This document shows positions 6,852-15,108 of a DNA stretch of 34,786 bases, in pieces; the first letter of the stretch is position 1; every line of letters starts with the position of its first letter. A program made the translations under genes and the position numbers. The DNA lies in NCBI GenBank assembly GCA_023252155.1, contig JAHEXJ010000016.1, forward strand, positions 1 through 34,786, written 5' to 3'. Origin of the DNA: Actinomycetes bacterium. GTDB lineage: Bacteria; Actinomycetota; Actinomycetes; Nanopelagicales; Nanopelagicaceae. The notes under the pieces are model-generated. The model made no database searches and was not told the DNA's origin. It worked only from the letters and a program-made list of their open reading frames with translations.

Positions 6852-7067
6852 TTAAGACCAGGTAATGGTTTTTACAACGCCGTTCTTATCTACGATCTTG
6901 GCGAGGTTGGTCGTTGTGTTGAGCCACGCGTCACCGATACGAGGATGGGCGGGATCGCTGGTGACATTAGGAAGAGTGAACCGCGCACCGTTTTCCAAAC
7001 GGTCGAGACGCTCCTTGAGTTCTTTAAACATCGCGAAGAGATCGGGATTCTGGTTGATGTATCCCAT
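6852..7067 (-). CDS. small tail protein with coiled-coil start
   Basis: 71 aa. Residues about 8-25 (LFAMFKELKERLDRLENG) form a short heptad-like coiled coil; the rest carries the pattern HPRIGDAWLNTTTNLAKI seen in small fibre-tip or collar-like repeats of phage fibres. ATG overlaps the hub stop as TAATG. It is probably a minor fibre or an adaptor between hub and fibre. No family name is secure. Confidence 0.66.
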   Translation of the reverse strand: MGYINQNPDLFAMFKELKERLDRLENGARFTLPNVTSDPAHPRIGDAWLNTTTNLAKIVDKNGVVKTITWS

Positions 7068-8185
7068 TAGATGCTCGTCCCTGCTTGAGCCAAAGTCAGG
7101 CTCACTTGCTCTGGCATCTTCTCTCCCGCTTGTACGGTGAGTGCGACCAGTCGATATATCGCATCCGAGGTGTCGGGAAACCTCTGGTCGGTCAGACGAA
7201 CGCGAATGTCATCGCCTACTCGATAGGTGCCGAACATTGGATCTTGATACGGCGGCGCGACGACTTTGAGAGTGGTCGGAGGATAAGAAACGGAATTGAG
7301 TTTGCCTGTTGCGAGATTGGCCAGGACGCCCGTATCGGTGATGTTGCTGTAAGAAACCGAGTCTTCCAACAACGGCCAACCCGCAGCCAGTTTCGTGGCA
7401 TCGGCTGCGGTTGCGATCAACTTGCCCTCATTGCTTCCCGCGCCTTGGACATAGACGGTGTTCGCCGCGATCGAACCGTCCTCGGGATAGTCGTACTCGA
7501 CGATGTTTCCTGCAGGAAGTTCGAAGACCGGAATGGACGCCTTCGATGACGAGTAAGCAATACCTCGGCGTGTGTAGTAGGTGTTGAAGGACTTGGCGAT
7601 ATTTCCACCGCCGTCGTAGTAGCAGTCGATGGCGTAGTCGAATCCGCCGGATTGCCTGGATAAATCCTGAATGGCGGTGAGAACTGCTTTGAGTTCATAG
7701 GAGTAGTACGTCTGTGTGACGGTGACGCCTGATATCGAAGTCGAAAGTGGGTCGACGTTGAAGAGGCAACCGACATTTCCCGAGGCCACGGATTGCGCAT
7801 TTGCAATGAGATTTTGCGCGATGAAGAGTTGATCCTGCGCGGTGTAAACCGTCGTCGCGGTGATCTTGCGACGCTCGAAATAGGAGAGCCATTCGCGGGC
7901 GGTGATCGTGAGAATCTGCGTCTTTGAGTTGTAACCCCTTGCCCAGATAATTCCGCCCCAGATGATCGTGCCGTTGCGGTCGACATAAACTGCGCAACGC
8001 ATCGGAATTGTGGAGGCCGCGACATTGAGGCCCTTGGCATCGACTCCTGAGAGCAAAAGATGAGCATTGAGTGTTCCAGCGGTGTTGAGTTGCTGGGTGA
8101 AGTTCACGCCCGTAATCGGCAATTCGCCGATGATGGAACCAGTGAGCATGTCCGTAAAAAGGAAACGATACGAAGTGGCCGACAT
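7067..8185 (-). CDS. minor tail protein, baseplate hub / Gp37-like
   Basis: 372 aa. Its N-terminus (YRFLFTDMLTGSIIGELPITGVNFTQQLN) and the following RCAVYVDRNGTIIWGGIIWARGYNS are typical of the siphovirus hub family I know from ReqiPepy6 Gp37-like tail proteins, in which a two-beta-domain hub caps the tail tube. It follows the distal tail gene with an HNH gene between them, the usual Dit-then-hub order interrupted by an insertion. The C-terminal third (FGTYRVGDDIRVRL, then PEQVSLTLAQAG) closes the domain. There is no sign of an enzymatic tail lysin. Confidence 0.8.
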   Translation of the reverse strand: MSATSYRFLFTDMLTGSIIGELPITGVNFTQQLNTAGTLNAHLLLSGVDAKGLNVAASTIPMRCAVYVDRNGTIIWGGIIWARGYNSKTQILTITAREWLSYFERRKITATTVYTAQDQLFIAQNLIANAQSVASGNVGCLFNVDPLSTSISGVTVTQTYYSYELKAVLTAIQDLSRQSGGFDYAIDCYYDGGGNIAKSFNTYYTRRGIAYSSSKASIPVFELPAGNIVEYDYPEDGSIAANTVYVQGAGSNEGKLIATAADATKLAAGWPLLEDSVSYSNITDTGVLANLATGKLNSVSYPPTTLKVVAPPYQDPMFGTYRVGDDIRVRLTDQRFPDTSDAIYRLVALTVQAGEKMPEQVSLTLAQAGTSI

Positions 8186-8817
8186 CAGATCACAAAACTT
8201 TTCTTAATATTGCATTTCCCATGAGAAGGTTTGACGTTTTTAATAGTGTCGACGCCGCCTTTGGAGATCGGGATAACATGGTCAAGATGCAGTCCCTTCT
8301 CCCAACCCAATTCGCCTATTTTGCGAGTGGCGTTTAAGTCAATGGGTTCGCCACAAATGTGACAATCAGTCCCGTAAAGTTCTAAGACTTGGATTTCCGT
8401 ATACGGCTCAAAACCGTTACAAAGTTTTCTAGCGCGACGACGCCGAGAGTTTGCCGCACTTGTGGTCTTGCCTTTTACGGTTTGGTTGTGACGTTTCCCA
8501 TATTCCGATATTTTCTCTCGGTTTGCTTCTCTCCATGCGCGGTGATACTCACGCTCATTCTCCATATTTTTAGCACGCCATTTATTCGTAGACTCACGCT
8601 GCTTTTTAGGATTTCGATCGTATTTAGCTTTAGCCCAAGATTGAACCTTCTCAGGATTCTTCTCGTTGTATCCTTTGTGATATTGGAGTTGGTCGGCGTT
8701 ATAGATAATCCGACAAGCATCACAAGGCTTTTCTTTGTACCATCGGTGGCTTCGATAGCCTCGCAGGGTTCCGCAGAATTCTCGGATGGAGGTTGCAACA
8801 TCCAGAGTTGCGCTCAT
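8185..8817 (-). CDS. HNH homing-type endonuclease between tail genes
   Basis: 210 aa. The N-terminal part carries a Cys pair (PCDACR, 32-35), then a long basic region with repeated W-R-x-x-N and E-K-I-x-E-Y patterns (about 60-115) typical of DNA-binding linkers of homing endonucleases. The HNH core is C-terminal: Cys pair (DCHIC, 152-155), Asp 179-His 180, Asn 194 and His 199 before the CN pair. All core residues are present. It separates the distal tail and hub genes and overlaps the hub start by TGATG, so it is inserted without breaking either neighbour. It has no known tail role. Confidence 0.9.
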   Translation of the reverse strand: MSATLDVATSIREFCGTLRGYRSHRWYKEKPCDACRIIYNADQLQYHKGYNEKNPEKVQSWAKAKYDRNPKKQRESTNKWRAKNMENEREYHRAWREANREKISEYGKRHNQTVKGKTTSAANSRRRRARKLCNGFEPYTEIQVLELYGTDCHICGEPIDLNATRKIGELGWEKGLHLDHVIPISKGGVDTIKNVKPSHGKCNIKKSFVI

Positions 8818-8820
8818 GGC

Positions 8821-9684
8821 TTACACATACGCAGATCGGTAGGCGACCGTGGCGTTCGTAGTGCCCGGTGTTGTGCCAGTTCCAGTTAAATAGAATTGAG
8901 AAGTACCAGCAGGTGCGTTGAACCATTTAGAAGCGCCCGTGACGAGGTTGCGAGCCGTGGCCCCATTGACGGTGACTAATTTACTGGCCAGATCAACCAC
9001 GATGACGTCGGTGGAAACAAACGTCCCGGTGATCGTGATTGATATTCCCGTCGTGAAGTTTCCGATAGTCGGATTGATGATAGGGCCGTTGATCGTGATG
9101 ACGGGATAAGACGTTGCCCATCCTGTGTTCGCAACGGCGGTGTAGGAAGTGTTGCCACCACCCGCGCCGTAGACCAGTGGATATATGCGGTTGTAGGAGC
9201 GGCCAGTCGGGGCATTGAATGAGAGTGTGGAAGTAAAAAGGGTGTCGTCGTAGAACTTTGGATCAGGACAGAAGAAGGTGAACTGCGAATTGATCTGGCC
9301 GAATGTGTAATTGGCATCGATCGGGATCAGGGCGGTGCGGACCCGGGCGTTGATTCGTTGCAAACTCGATCCCGGCAGTTGAAATTGCAACGGCGCAGTG
9401 CCAGAGGATTGGGGCAGCAATGCGGCTTTGAGGAGAAGGAAGTTCTGCCGCGCCGTATTGCCCCCAGCAGTGGCGTAGGTCGCCAAGGTGAAAGTAATCG
9501 TGCGTCCACCAAAGAAGTCGTTGCCAGAGAACATCCCGTCGGAGTAGCCCTGATCGTCGTCCTGATTCCTAATCTGGGGCAGGTCTTGAAGGCCGTCGAC
9601 TGACATCAAGACATGGGGAGTACCGTTGCCAAAGAGAAAGTTGTTCCATGCGAATTGATAGTTGAGAAGGGAGGAGACAGTCAT
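8821..9684 (-). CDS. distal tail protein (Dit-like)
   Basis: 287 aa. The first two thirds have the features of the siphovirus Dit family: an N-terminal strand-rich part with ending pattern DDDQGYSDGMFSGNDFFGGRTITFTL, a region of tube-like beta strands (INARVRTALIPIDANYTFGQINSQFTFFCPDPKFYDD), and the C-terminal Thr/Gly-rich galectin-like part. It follows the tape measure gene with overlapping TAATG, which is the classic place for Dit. The protein links the tail tube to the hub at the tip. An HNH gene lies four bases downstream. Confidence 0.82.
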   Translation of the reverse strand: MTVSSLLNYQFAWNNFLFGNGTPHVLMSVDGLQDLPQIRNQDDDQGYSDGMFSGNDFFGGRTITFTLATYATAGGNTARQNFLLLKAALLPQSSGTAPLQFQLPGSSLQRINARVRTALIPIDANYTFGQINSQFTFFCPDPKFYDDTLFTSTLSFNAPTGRSYNRIYPLVYGAGGGNTSYTAVANTGWATSYPVITINGPIINPTIGNFTTGISITITGTFVSTDVIVVDLASKLVTVNGATARNLVTGASKWFNAPAGTSQFYLTGTGTTPGTTNATVAYRSAYV

Positions 9685-12293
9685 TAGTTTCCTCTCGAAG
9701 ATCCAACGGTCGCCATTCCTCCATACTTGATCGCGGCAACGGTGGCTGCAGCAATATCGGCTGGAGCAGTTGAGCCGTCTACTGTGATTGCTTGGTGCAA
9801 GGCAACAGTAGGAACTTGGCTGTTATAGGCATTAGTTCCATTCCAGCCGTTGAGATTGGGTGAGGCAGTGGAGTTGGAAGAAGAGTTTGCCGTGGCGACC
9901 GAAGGGGTAGCCGTGGCCAAAGTCGAGGCCGAAGCCATCGCGGCCTTGAGGGCGCTGATCGCAGCAATGGTGGAGGCGACCGAGGTCTTGACTTTGCCCA
10001 ACTTGTCGTCGAACTCCTTCTGGATGACGGCTAAGGAATCGACAATGACCTTCTGTGCCGCATTCTGCGCGGTGACGAGAACATTGTTGGCGGCGCGCAT
10101 CGTCTTTGCGTAGGCGTCGTTGGCATTGGAAATCGCCGTGTCCCGAGTTGCCTCGGCAGTGCCAATGTTGGTGTTGTAAACGGTGAGTGCGTTAGATGCG
10201 GCTTTGTCGTAAAGAACTTTCTGCGCCGCTAAGTTGTCGGCCAAATCCTGCTGGGATTGGGCGTACGACTGATTCAATGCGTCTGTTGCGAGAGATCCAG
10301 CCTTTGACATCGAGGCGGCGAGTGCATCGACAGAGTGGTTGGAGGTTTGTTCCATTTGCGCGTAGAGGTCGCGCAACTGCGCCTGTTGTTCAGGGGACGC
10401 GCTGAGAATGGATTGCGCCATCTTGTCGCCGAGGTCGGAACCCTGTGCGACGATCTCCTGCACGAAAGTTTGAGAATAACCCTTGCCTGCCAAAGCAGCG
10501 GCATCGGTTGCGAGTTTTTTCGCTCCCGCGAGATTGGTCGTGAGCTGAGTAAGGACATCACCTACACCGCCGCCGCTACTTGTAAACAGTTTCCCGATGT
10601 CGACCTTCGTCGCAGAGGAAAACGCTCCCGTGAGGAGGGCGATCGACTGCTGGATGATCGCTTTGAGTTTGTCATTGCCGGCCTTGTTGATCGCTGTGAT
10701 CTTGTCGGTGTTGTCCTGTGCGAGCTTTGCCTTTTCGTCCGCGTACCGCTTGTTCTCCGTGAGCATGAAGTCGTTGAAGACTTTTTGCGCATCCTTGATC
10801 GTGGTATCGCGTGTGCTGGTCGCGGTGATGTACTTGGCATCGTAGGCATCTTGCGCCTTGGCCAATGCGTCCTGATATTTCTTGGTATCAGCGGCAATCT
10901 TGGTGTTGAGTTTGTCAACCTCTGCCATCACTTTATCGGCTACGACTTTATGCGCCTTGAGGGTGTTACCTCCGACAATTCCACCAACGATTCCTGCCGC
11001 ACCTCCTGGGCCTGCGGGCGAATCGGGGATGACAGGAGCCTTGAGGAAATCCATATTGAAGGAAAGTTTCTTGCTCGACAGAGAATCCAGATGTCCAGCA
11101 AAGCCCTTTACTTTAGTTGCCGCTGCGTCAAAAAAGTTGCCGGTCACATCGATGGCACCCTTGAGGTCATTCAGTGCGGCTTTGGCACCCGGGACATGGA
11201 TGAACGCCAGCCCCTCAAGAAAAAGTTTCAATGGACCCGTAGCGACTTTCATGAACGCAGTAGCCAAATCTCCGATGACTTGGATGAGGTAGCCGATCGC
11301 CGTGACTGCGATCTTCATTACGTCCACGATGACTTGACGGAAAGTCTCCGAGCGGTTCCAAAGCCAGACGAATCCTGCTCCGACTGCTCCAATGGCGAGC
11401 AGTATTAAAGTGAGTTCCCAGTTTGCAACAGCCCATGCGGCAGCTTGTTCGTAGAGTTTCTTCGTCAGGTTCACGACGGCAGCGGCCAAAACTGAACCAA
11501 TGATCGTTGCCACTGCGACGAGAACAATTTTATGCTGGCCGAGCCAGCCCACACCTTCTTTAATCTTGTCGATGAAAGTAATCAGAATCGGCATAAGAGT
11601 GGTACCGATGCGATCAGCGAAATTCTTCGCCTCGGCGGTGAGGGCGCTGACCTCTCCGGTGAATGTGTGGACGTAGGCCGTGGCCTGACCACCGATTTTT
11701 GTATGAAGTTGGTCAAAGGCTCGAGCGATTGCCTCGTTCTTGGGGATATGAGTGTCGAGTGTGATACCCAATTCCTTAAACGCCCTCGCTGAACCCTGTG
11801 TCCCACGAGCAAGAATCGTTGAGGCTTCCTCAAGAGAGATGTGCTTGTAACGGGCCAAGTCTTCGGCCATCATCAAAATTTTTGTTGACTGCGACTGCGA
11901 ATTCGTGGCAGTGAGAAGTGTGCCGTAAGCATTCGCCGTGTCTATGGCCGAGAAACCGAGTTTGGCTTGCCCGTCAACGAGTTTGGCGACTTCTTGGCGA
12001 TTTGCTGCGCTGGAGATGCCTTGGTTGGCCATCGCCTGTCCGAGGCGGGCGTAGGAGACTTCGGTGTCCATCGCAGATTTCACCGAGAGTGCGGCGACCG
12101 AGACGGCAGCAGCACCCAGCATCATCAGACCAGCGGTACCAATACGAGCAGCACGGTCGATCTCGGAGACGGAGCCGCCAGCCTTGAGGGCTTTGGTCTC
12201 CATCTTGCCGAGTTCGTTGTTGACCTGTTGGAACTTGGCAATGGCCTCAGTGGCCGTGGCGACGATCGCGATGTTGATGGGGGTGAAACCCAT
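9684..12293 (-). CDS. tape measure protein
   Basis: 869 aa from ATG 12293, which overlaps the preceding stop as TAATG; an open frame extends further upstream but inside the previous gene. Residues 1-70 contain a helical, Ala-rich start (TEAIAKFQQVNNELGKMETK), residues about 256-345 three hydrophobic segments (256-276, 292-312, 321-345), and the C-terminal half long Ala/Lys/Asp helices with heptads. It sets tail length and is ejected ahead of the DNA; the hydrophobic segments probably enter the host membrane. It is the longest gene of the window, after the chaperones and before Dit, as expected. Confidence 0.92.
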   Translation of the reverse strand: MGFTPINIAIVATATEAIAKFQQVNNELGKMETKALKAGGSVSEIDRAARIGTAGLMMLGAAAVSVAALSVKSAMDTEVSYARLGQAMANQGISSAANRQEVAKLVDGQAKLGFSAIDTANAYGTLLTATNSQSQSTKILMMAEDLARYKHISLEEASTILARGTQGSARAFKELGITLDTHIPKNEAIARAFDQLHTKIGGQATAYVHTFTGEVSALTAEAKNFADRIGTTLMPILITFIDKIKEGVGWLGQHKIVLVAVATIIGSVLAAAVVNLTKKLYEQAAAWAVANWELTLILLAIGAVGAGFVWLWNRSETFRQVIVDVMKIAVTAIGYLIQVIGDLATAFMKVATGPLKLFLEGLAFIHVPGAKAALNDLKGAIDVTGNFFDAAATKVKGFAGHLDSLSSKKLSFNMDFLKAPVIPDSPAGPGGAAGIVGGIVGGNTLKAHKVVADKVMAEVDKLNTKIAADTKKYQDALAKAQDAYDAKYITATSTRDTTIKDAQKVFNDFMLTENKRYADEKAKLAQDNTDKITAINKAGNDKLKAIIQQSIALLTGAFSSATKVDIGKLFTSSGGGVGDVLTQLTTNLAGAKKLATDAAALAGKGYSQTFVQEIVAQGSDLGDKMAQSILSASPEQQAQLRDLYAQMEQTSNHSVDALAASMSKAGSLATDALNQSYAQSQQDLADNLAAQKVLYDKAASNALTVYNTNIGTAEATRDTAISNANDAYAKTMRAANNVLVTAQNAAQKVIVDSLAVIQKEFDDKLGKVKTSVASTIAAISALKAAMASASTLATATPSVATANSSSNSTASPNLNGWNGTNAYNSQVPTVALHQAITVDGSTAPADIAAATVAAIKYGGMATVGSSRGN

Positions 12294-12721
12294 TACACGG
12301 TCCTCCCCAGATTCTTGGCGATGATGGACTCGGCTATCGGTGCGAACTCCTTGTAGGAAGGCTCCATGAAAGCGTGACGCCATGAGCCGTTCTTGGCTCC
12401 GTGTTCAAGGATGTGGGCGTAAAACACGCGATTAGGTCCAACGGAAGCACCGTAAACAGCAGTTCCCTTGCTCCATTTTTTGCCCTTGATCGAGCGGAAA
12501 AGATTGCCGGTGCGCTTGTGCGGTGGCGCACCGGCTTCGGTCTTGAGGTATTTCTTGTTGGCTCCGCGACCTGTGTAGGCACGCTTGGAACTGATTTTGG
12601 GCTTGATTATGTCCATTGCGGTGACGATCATCTCGTCACGAGTGGCTTTGACGTCAGCCACGAGTTTGACTTTGTAGGCGTCGAGTTCTTTACGGACGTT
12701 CGGGAGGTTTGTTGTTATCAC
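12293..12721 (-). CDS. HK97 gp10-like tail or neck protein
   Basis: 142 aa from GTG 12721, preceded by AAGGAGG seven bases upstream. The motif APPHKRTGNLFRSIKG followed by FYAHILEHGAKNG and HAFMEPSY is the signature of the HK97 gp10-like family (neck or tail-completion protein, in which R-T-G-x-L and Y-A-x-x-L-E-x-G are conserved). It is unusual in that this family normally sits before the major tail protein, whereas here it lies between the chaperone pair and the tape measure. Its first bases overlap the end of the frameshifted chaperone product. Confidence 0.78.
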   Translation of the reverse strand: MITTNLPNVRKELDAYKVKLVADVKATRDEMIVTAMDIIKPKISSKRAYTGRGANKKYLKTEAGAPPHKRTGNLFRSIKGKKWSKGTAVYGASVGPNRVFYAHILEHGAKNGSWRHAFMEPSYKEFAPIAESIIAKNLGRTV

Positions 12722-13258
12722 TCTCGATCCTCCTTACCGTTGAATGAATGGCCAACAACCAATCAAGGAGGTAGGCAGGTTGCTCATCCACCACAGAGGG
12801 CGGCATGTGAAAATCCTTGAGCATCGTGTAATAGAGAAATTCCTCGTCTGGATAGACCAGATCGTCGTGACGTCTATTGCCTCGAAGCAGGTTGCCTAGT
12901 CGCTCGATTTGGCGAAAGGGGAGGCATCACCGGCATCAGTGCCTTTAGCCTCAGTTACTTTGGGGAAGAGGACGGGGATCATGTCGGAGGCTTTCTCGGC
13001 CAACGCGTCATAATCGGGAATTTCGAGCTCGCCTAGAACTTCAATGTCGAAGTTGGGAAGGCTCATCGCTAAATCCCACGCCTTGACCATCATTGCAATA
13101 ACGCCTTCGGTCATGGAGATGGATTGAAGAAGTCCCGTCTTGTCGTTCGAGACGGTATACATCATCTTGCGGTCCTTCTGACGAATCGACTTAGGATCGC
13201 GCAAAGTGACAGTTGCTCCAGAAGGAAGCGTGAATACTTCCTCGTTTTCATTACTCAT
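12690..13258 (-). CDS. tail assembly chaperone GT, -1 frameshift fusion
   Basis: A reading of the G frame until CCCTTTC at 12914-12920 and then the -1 frame gives a second open frame to TAA at 12690-12692, about 76 residues beyond the slip. It contains EEFLYYTMLKDFHMPPS and QPAYLLDWLLAIHS, the sort of sequence that terminates T-type extensions. Without the slip the G protein stops at 12896. A small fraction of ribosomes would thus make GT, the standard pair needed to load the tape measure on the tail tube. The extension overlaps the gp10-like gene by 32 nt. Confidence 0.83.
12896..13258 (-). CDS. tail assembly chaperone G
   Basis: 120 aa. The N-terminus (SGATVTLRDPKSIRQKDRKMMYT) and middle (MVKAWDLAMSLPNFDIEVLGELEIPDYDALAEKA) fit the small helical G-type chaperones encoded between the major tail protein and the tape measure. 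It normally covers the tape measure protein before the tail tube assembles. It ends with SPFAKSSD just after a CCCTTTC slippery site that would let ribosomes enter the T frame. Position after the major tail gene supports the call. A 114-nt gap with a nested hairpin precedes it. Confidence 0.85.
   Translation of the reverse strand: MSNENEEVFTLPSGATVTLRDPKSIRQKDRKMMYTVSNDKTGLLQSISMTEGVIAMMVKAWDLAMSLPNFDIEVLGELEIPDYDALAEKASDMIPVLFPKVTEAKGTDAGDASPFAKSSD
12914..12920 (-). other. slippery site CCCTTTC for -1 ribosomal frameshift
   Basis: Read leftward the heptamer is C-CCT-TTC in the zero frame, which re-pairs as CCC-TTT after slipping, a textbook X-XXY-YYZ site. It lies six codons before the G stop, and the -1 frame continues through a long open T-like stretch. 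No obvious simple downstream hairpin was seen by eye. Confidence 0.83.
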
Positions 13259-13304
13259 TGATTGGTTCCTTCCATAGTGGGTTTCCTTCCAGAGGTTTCA
13301 AGCA

Positions 13305-13361
13305 GGTGGGGACGAAGACGTCGAGCGGGGAAGGACCACTGCGTCCTTGACGCCCCCACCT
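13305..13361. other. nested hairpin between major tail protein and chaperone genes
   Basis: The outer stem AGGTGGGG (13305-13312) pairs with CCCCACCT (13354-13361) and encloses an inner stem AAGGAC (13331-13336) with GTCCTT (13343-13348). It sits 12 nt after the major tail gene stop and has no U run. It may reduce the amount of downstream transcript or protect the 3' end of the major tail message. Confidence 0.5.
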
Positions 13362-13372
13362 ACAGCGAGTTA

Positions 13373-14353
13373 TCAGACGTACGTGTTTGCGGCCAGAGCG
13401 TTCTGCAGAGTGACGACCATCGGTCCATATCCGCCAGAGGCTCCGACATCGGTGACGTTGCCACGGGCTTTCCATGCAATCTGGATCTCGACGTGATCCT
13501 TGGTGCGTACTGGATCGGCTGGCTTGTAGACGACGGAAGTTGAGTGGAACTTGACCTGCGTGGATGCGTTGATCGTGGCTGGGAAATTGATGTCCAAACT
13601 GGGTTGCGTGTTATTCAAATAGCGCAGAAGTTCGGTTTCATCTTCAGCAACGACGAGCATGGTTCCCGAGACCGAAACCTTGCCGCTAAAGAGGGCGTAT
13701 GGGGATTGGACGGCACTGGCTCCATGAATCGGATTCACGGGACGACTGATCTTGACATCGCCTGACTGGACGTAGGTCACACCAACTCCACCGATGGTGA
13801 CGGTGGGTAGATAGGCCGGAGTTGGCAGGAGAGTGCCGAATGTCTTGGTCGGGGCCGAAGTCGGCACCAATGAAGACGGGAAGGCGAGGGTTTTGACGGC
13901 GTACTCAAGAGCACCCGCTGCGTCGTACTTGAAAGTCAGATCGGTTACGCCAGCGCCAGGGAAGTAACGAGCGCCAGAAGTTGCACCCAGACCCGAGTAG
14001 TCAGCGATGGAGTAGCCCTTAGGTTGCGCCGATCCTGAGTTGAGAACGGCGAAGGTGGTGGTGTACGGGTTGGATGCGCCAGTAGTGGCGACATCAGGCA
14101 GGATCGAAGCAAGCCAGAATCCGATGGAATCTGGGTAGACGTAACCCGTGCAGTCCCATGTTGACCACGCTTGAGCCGGCACGGCCGTGAAGAAATCCAC
14201 CATCGAGCCGCGAAGACCTGTGTCCTCGATAAAGGTCACTTCATCATGGGCGGCCACCGTCAGAACGGGAATGCTCATGGTTGGTGCTACTGCGGTACCG
14301 CGAGTGACCTCTTTCGCGATACCGATGTAAGTTCTACTACTTGGGATCGGCAT
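13373..14353 (-). CDS. major tail (tube) protein
   Basis: 326 aa. The start (RTYIGIAKEVTRGTAVAPT) is the conserved N-terminus of siphovirus tail tube proteins, and the body is beta-rich with VSGTMLVVAEDETELLRYLNN and KARGNVTD; the C-terminus is HVEIQIAW and a Gly/Tyr-rich tail (GASGGYGPMVV). At 326 aa it is longer than the minimal tube protein, possibly with an additional Ig-like domain. It lies just ahead of the chaperones. It starts inside the end of the small gene 14337-14564, overlapping 17 nt. Confidence 0.85.
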   Translation of the reverse strand: MPIPSSRTYIGIAKEVTRGTAVAPTMSIPVLTVAAHDEVTFIEDTGLRGSMVDFFTAVPAQAWSTWDCTGYVYPDSIGFWLASILPDVATTGASNPYTTTFAVLNSGSAQPKGYSIADYSGLGATSGARYFPGAGVTDLTFKYDAAGALEYAVKTLAFPSSLVPTSAPTKTFGTLLPTPAYLPTVTIGGVGVTYVQSGDVKISRPVNPIHGASAVQSPYALFSGKVSVSGTMLVVAEDETELLRYLNNTQPSLDINFPATINASTQVKFHSTSVVYKPADPVRTKDHVEIQIAWKARGNVTDVGASGGYGPMVVTLQNALAANTYV

Positions 14354-14564
14354 GATCTACTCCTTCGGAGAGTGCAGGAGCCGCAGGTACGGCGGTTGCA
14401 GTGGTGGTTTTGGTGGATGGAACGGGGGTGAATCCGCTTGCCGTGGCATGGTCGGAATCTGTGAAGAAATCTGCGGGCAAGTCCACGACGTCACCGAAGT
14501 GGACGGTGAGACCGAGGTCGGGAAGTTCAACCGTGGAGTCGATGGTTCTGGTGTATTTCGACAT
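14337..14564 (-). CDS. small acidic protein before the major tail gene
   Basis: 75 aa, not recognised. It is acidic with a low-complexity second half (PVPSTKTTTATAVPAAPAL). The first half (VELPDLGLTVHFGDVVDLPADFF) looks like a small beta domain. It is the first gene after the internal terminator at 14583-14612 and overlaps the major tail gene start. A connector or tail-tube accessory role is plausible from position only. Confidence 0.6.
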   Translation of the reverse strand: MSKYTRTIDSTVELPDLGLTVHFGDVVDLPADFFTDSDHATASGFTPVPSTKTTTATAVPAAPALSEGVDHADPK

Positions 14565-14582
14565 GAGTGGCGTCCTTTGGCA

Positions 14583-14612
14583 TAAAAAAGACCCCGATGG
14601 GGTATCGGGGCC
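14583..14612 (-). terminator. Rho-independent terminator between head and tail modules
   Basis: Leftward, the stem CCCCGAT (loop ACCCC) ATCGGGG is followed by TCTTTTTTATG, so stem and U run are textbook. It lies only 19 nt upstream of the next gene start and 20 nt downstream of the preceding stop. Tail genes must therefore be expressed by readthrough, or from a promoter overlapping it. Confidence 0.85.
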
Positions 14613-14631
14613 GGCTGAGAAAAATTGAAAA

Positions 14632-15108
14632 TTAAATGAAAGCCCAGCAATGAACGTTGACTGTCGACCTGGCTCTACGGCCCATGTTTTCTGGGTCCCA
14701 TTCGGAGATCATCGTCGAGGTTTCAGGCCATGCGTCCGGCACTGCCCCACCAAGGGTTCGATCTGCACGGATCGCGCTCTCTACGGCATTGATGAGGTTC
14801 CAGCATCGCAACTCGTGTGCGCTGGTGGTATCACCAGCATTGACGGTATCGCCACCACGAAAGACGGCGATCTCCACGACGATCACGTAATCCTCGCGCA
14901 AGGCTCCGACGGAATTGCCTGACATTTCATTGCGGGCAATGGTGCGATCCACTTTGGCGATGTAGATACCATCATCGACTGCCCAATTGTCGATCGGCTC
15001 ACCGCGCATGATTCCGAAGACGAAATTGTCTTGAGATTTTGCGGCAGATTGAGACTCGATTGCGGCGATCAGATTGGTGGTCGCGGCATAGGCAGTTGAA
15101 GTGCTCAT
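14632..15108 (-). CDS. tail terminator or head-tail joining protein
   Basis: 158 aa. Sequence features include a helical N-terminus (TNLIAAIESQSAAKSQDNFVF), a central strand region with DYVIVVEIAVFRGGD, and a C-terminal segment with TLGGAVPDAWPETSTMISEW and a final beta strand. The pattern of a helix, then a strand ending V-E-I-A-V, then a helix fits the tail terminator family (DUF3168-like or lambda U-like). It follows the connector gene and precedes the tail module, where such genes normally lie. Family is not certain. Confidence 0.6.
   Translation of the reverse strand: MSTSTAYAATTNLIAAIESQSAAKSQDNFVFGIMRGEPIDNWAVDDGIYIAKVDRTIARNEMSGNSVGALREDYVIVVEIAVFRGGDTVNAGDTTSAHELRCWNLINAVESAIRADRTLGGAVPDAWPETSTMISEWDPENMGRRARSTVNVHCWAFI

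Noticed and set aside
10335-11408. 357-aa rightward frame opposite the tape measure
   Set aside because: Antisense shadow of a helical Lys/Ala-rich protein; no start site or motif.
12294-12383. N-terminal extension of the tape measure gene
   Set aside because: It lies inside the gp10-like gene and ATG 12293 forms a TAATG overlap.
6819-14638. Repeated AAAATTGAAAAT-type stretches at about 6826 and 14623
   Set aside because: Short, A/T-rich and near stop codons; may be chance or weak U-rich ends, not enough to call.
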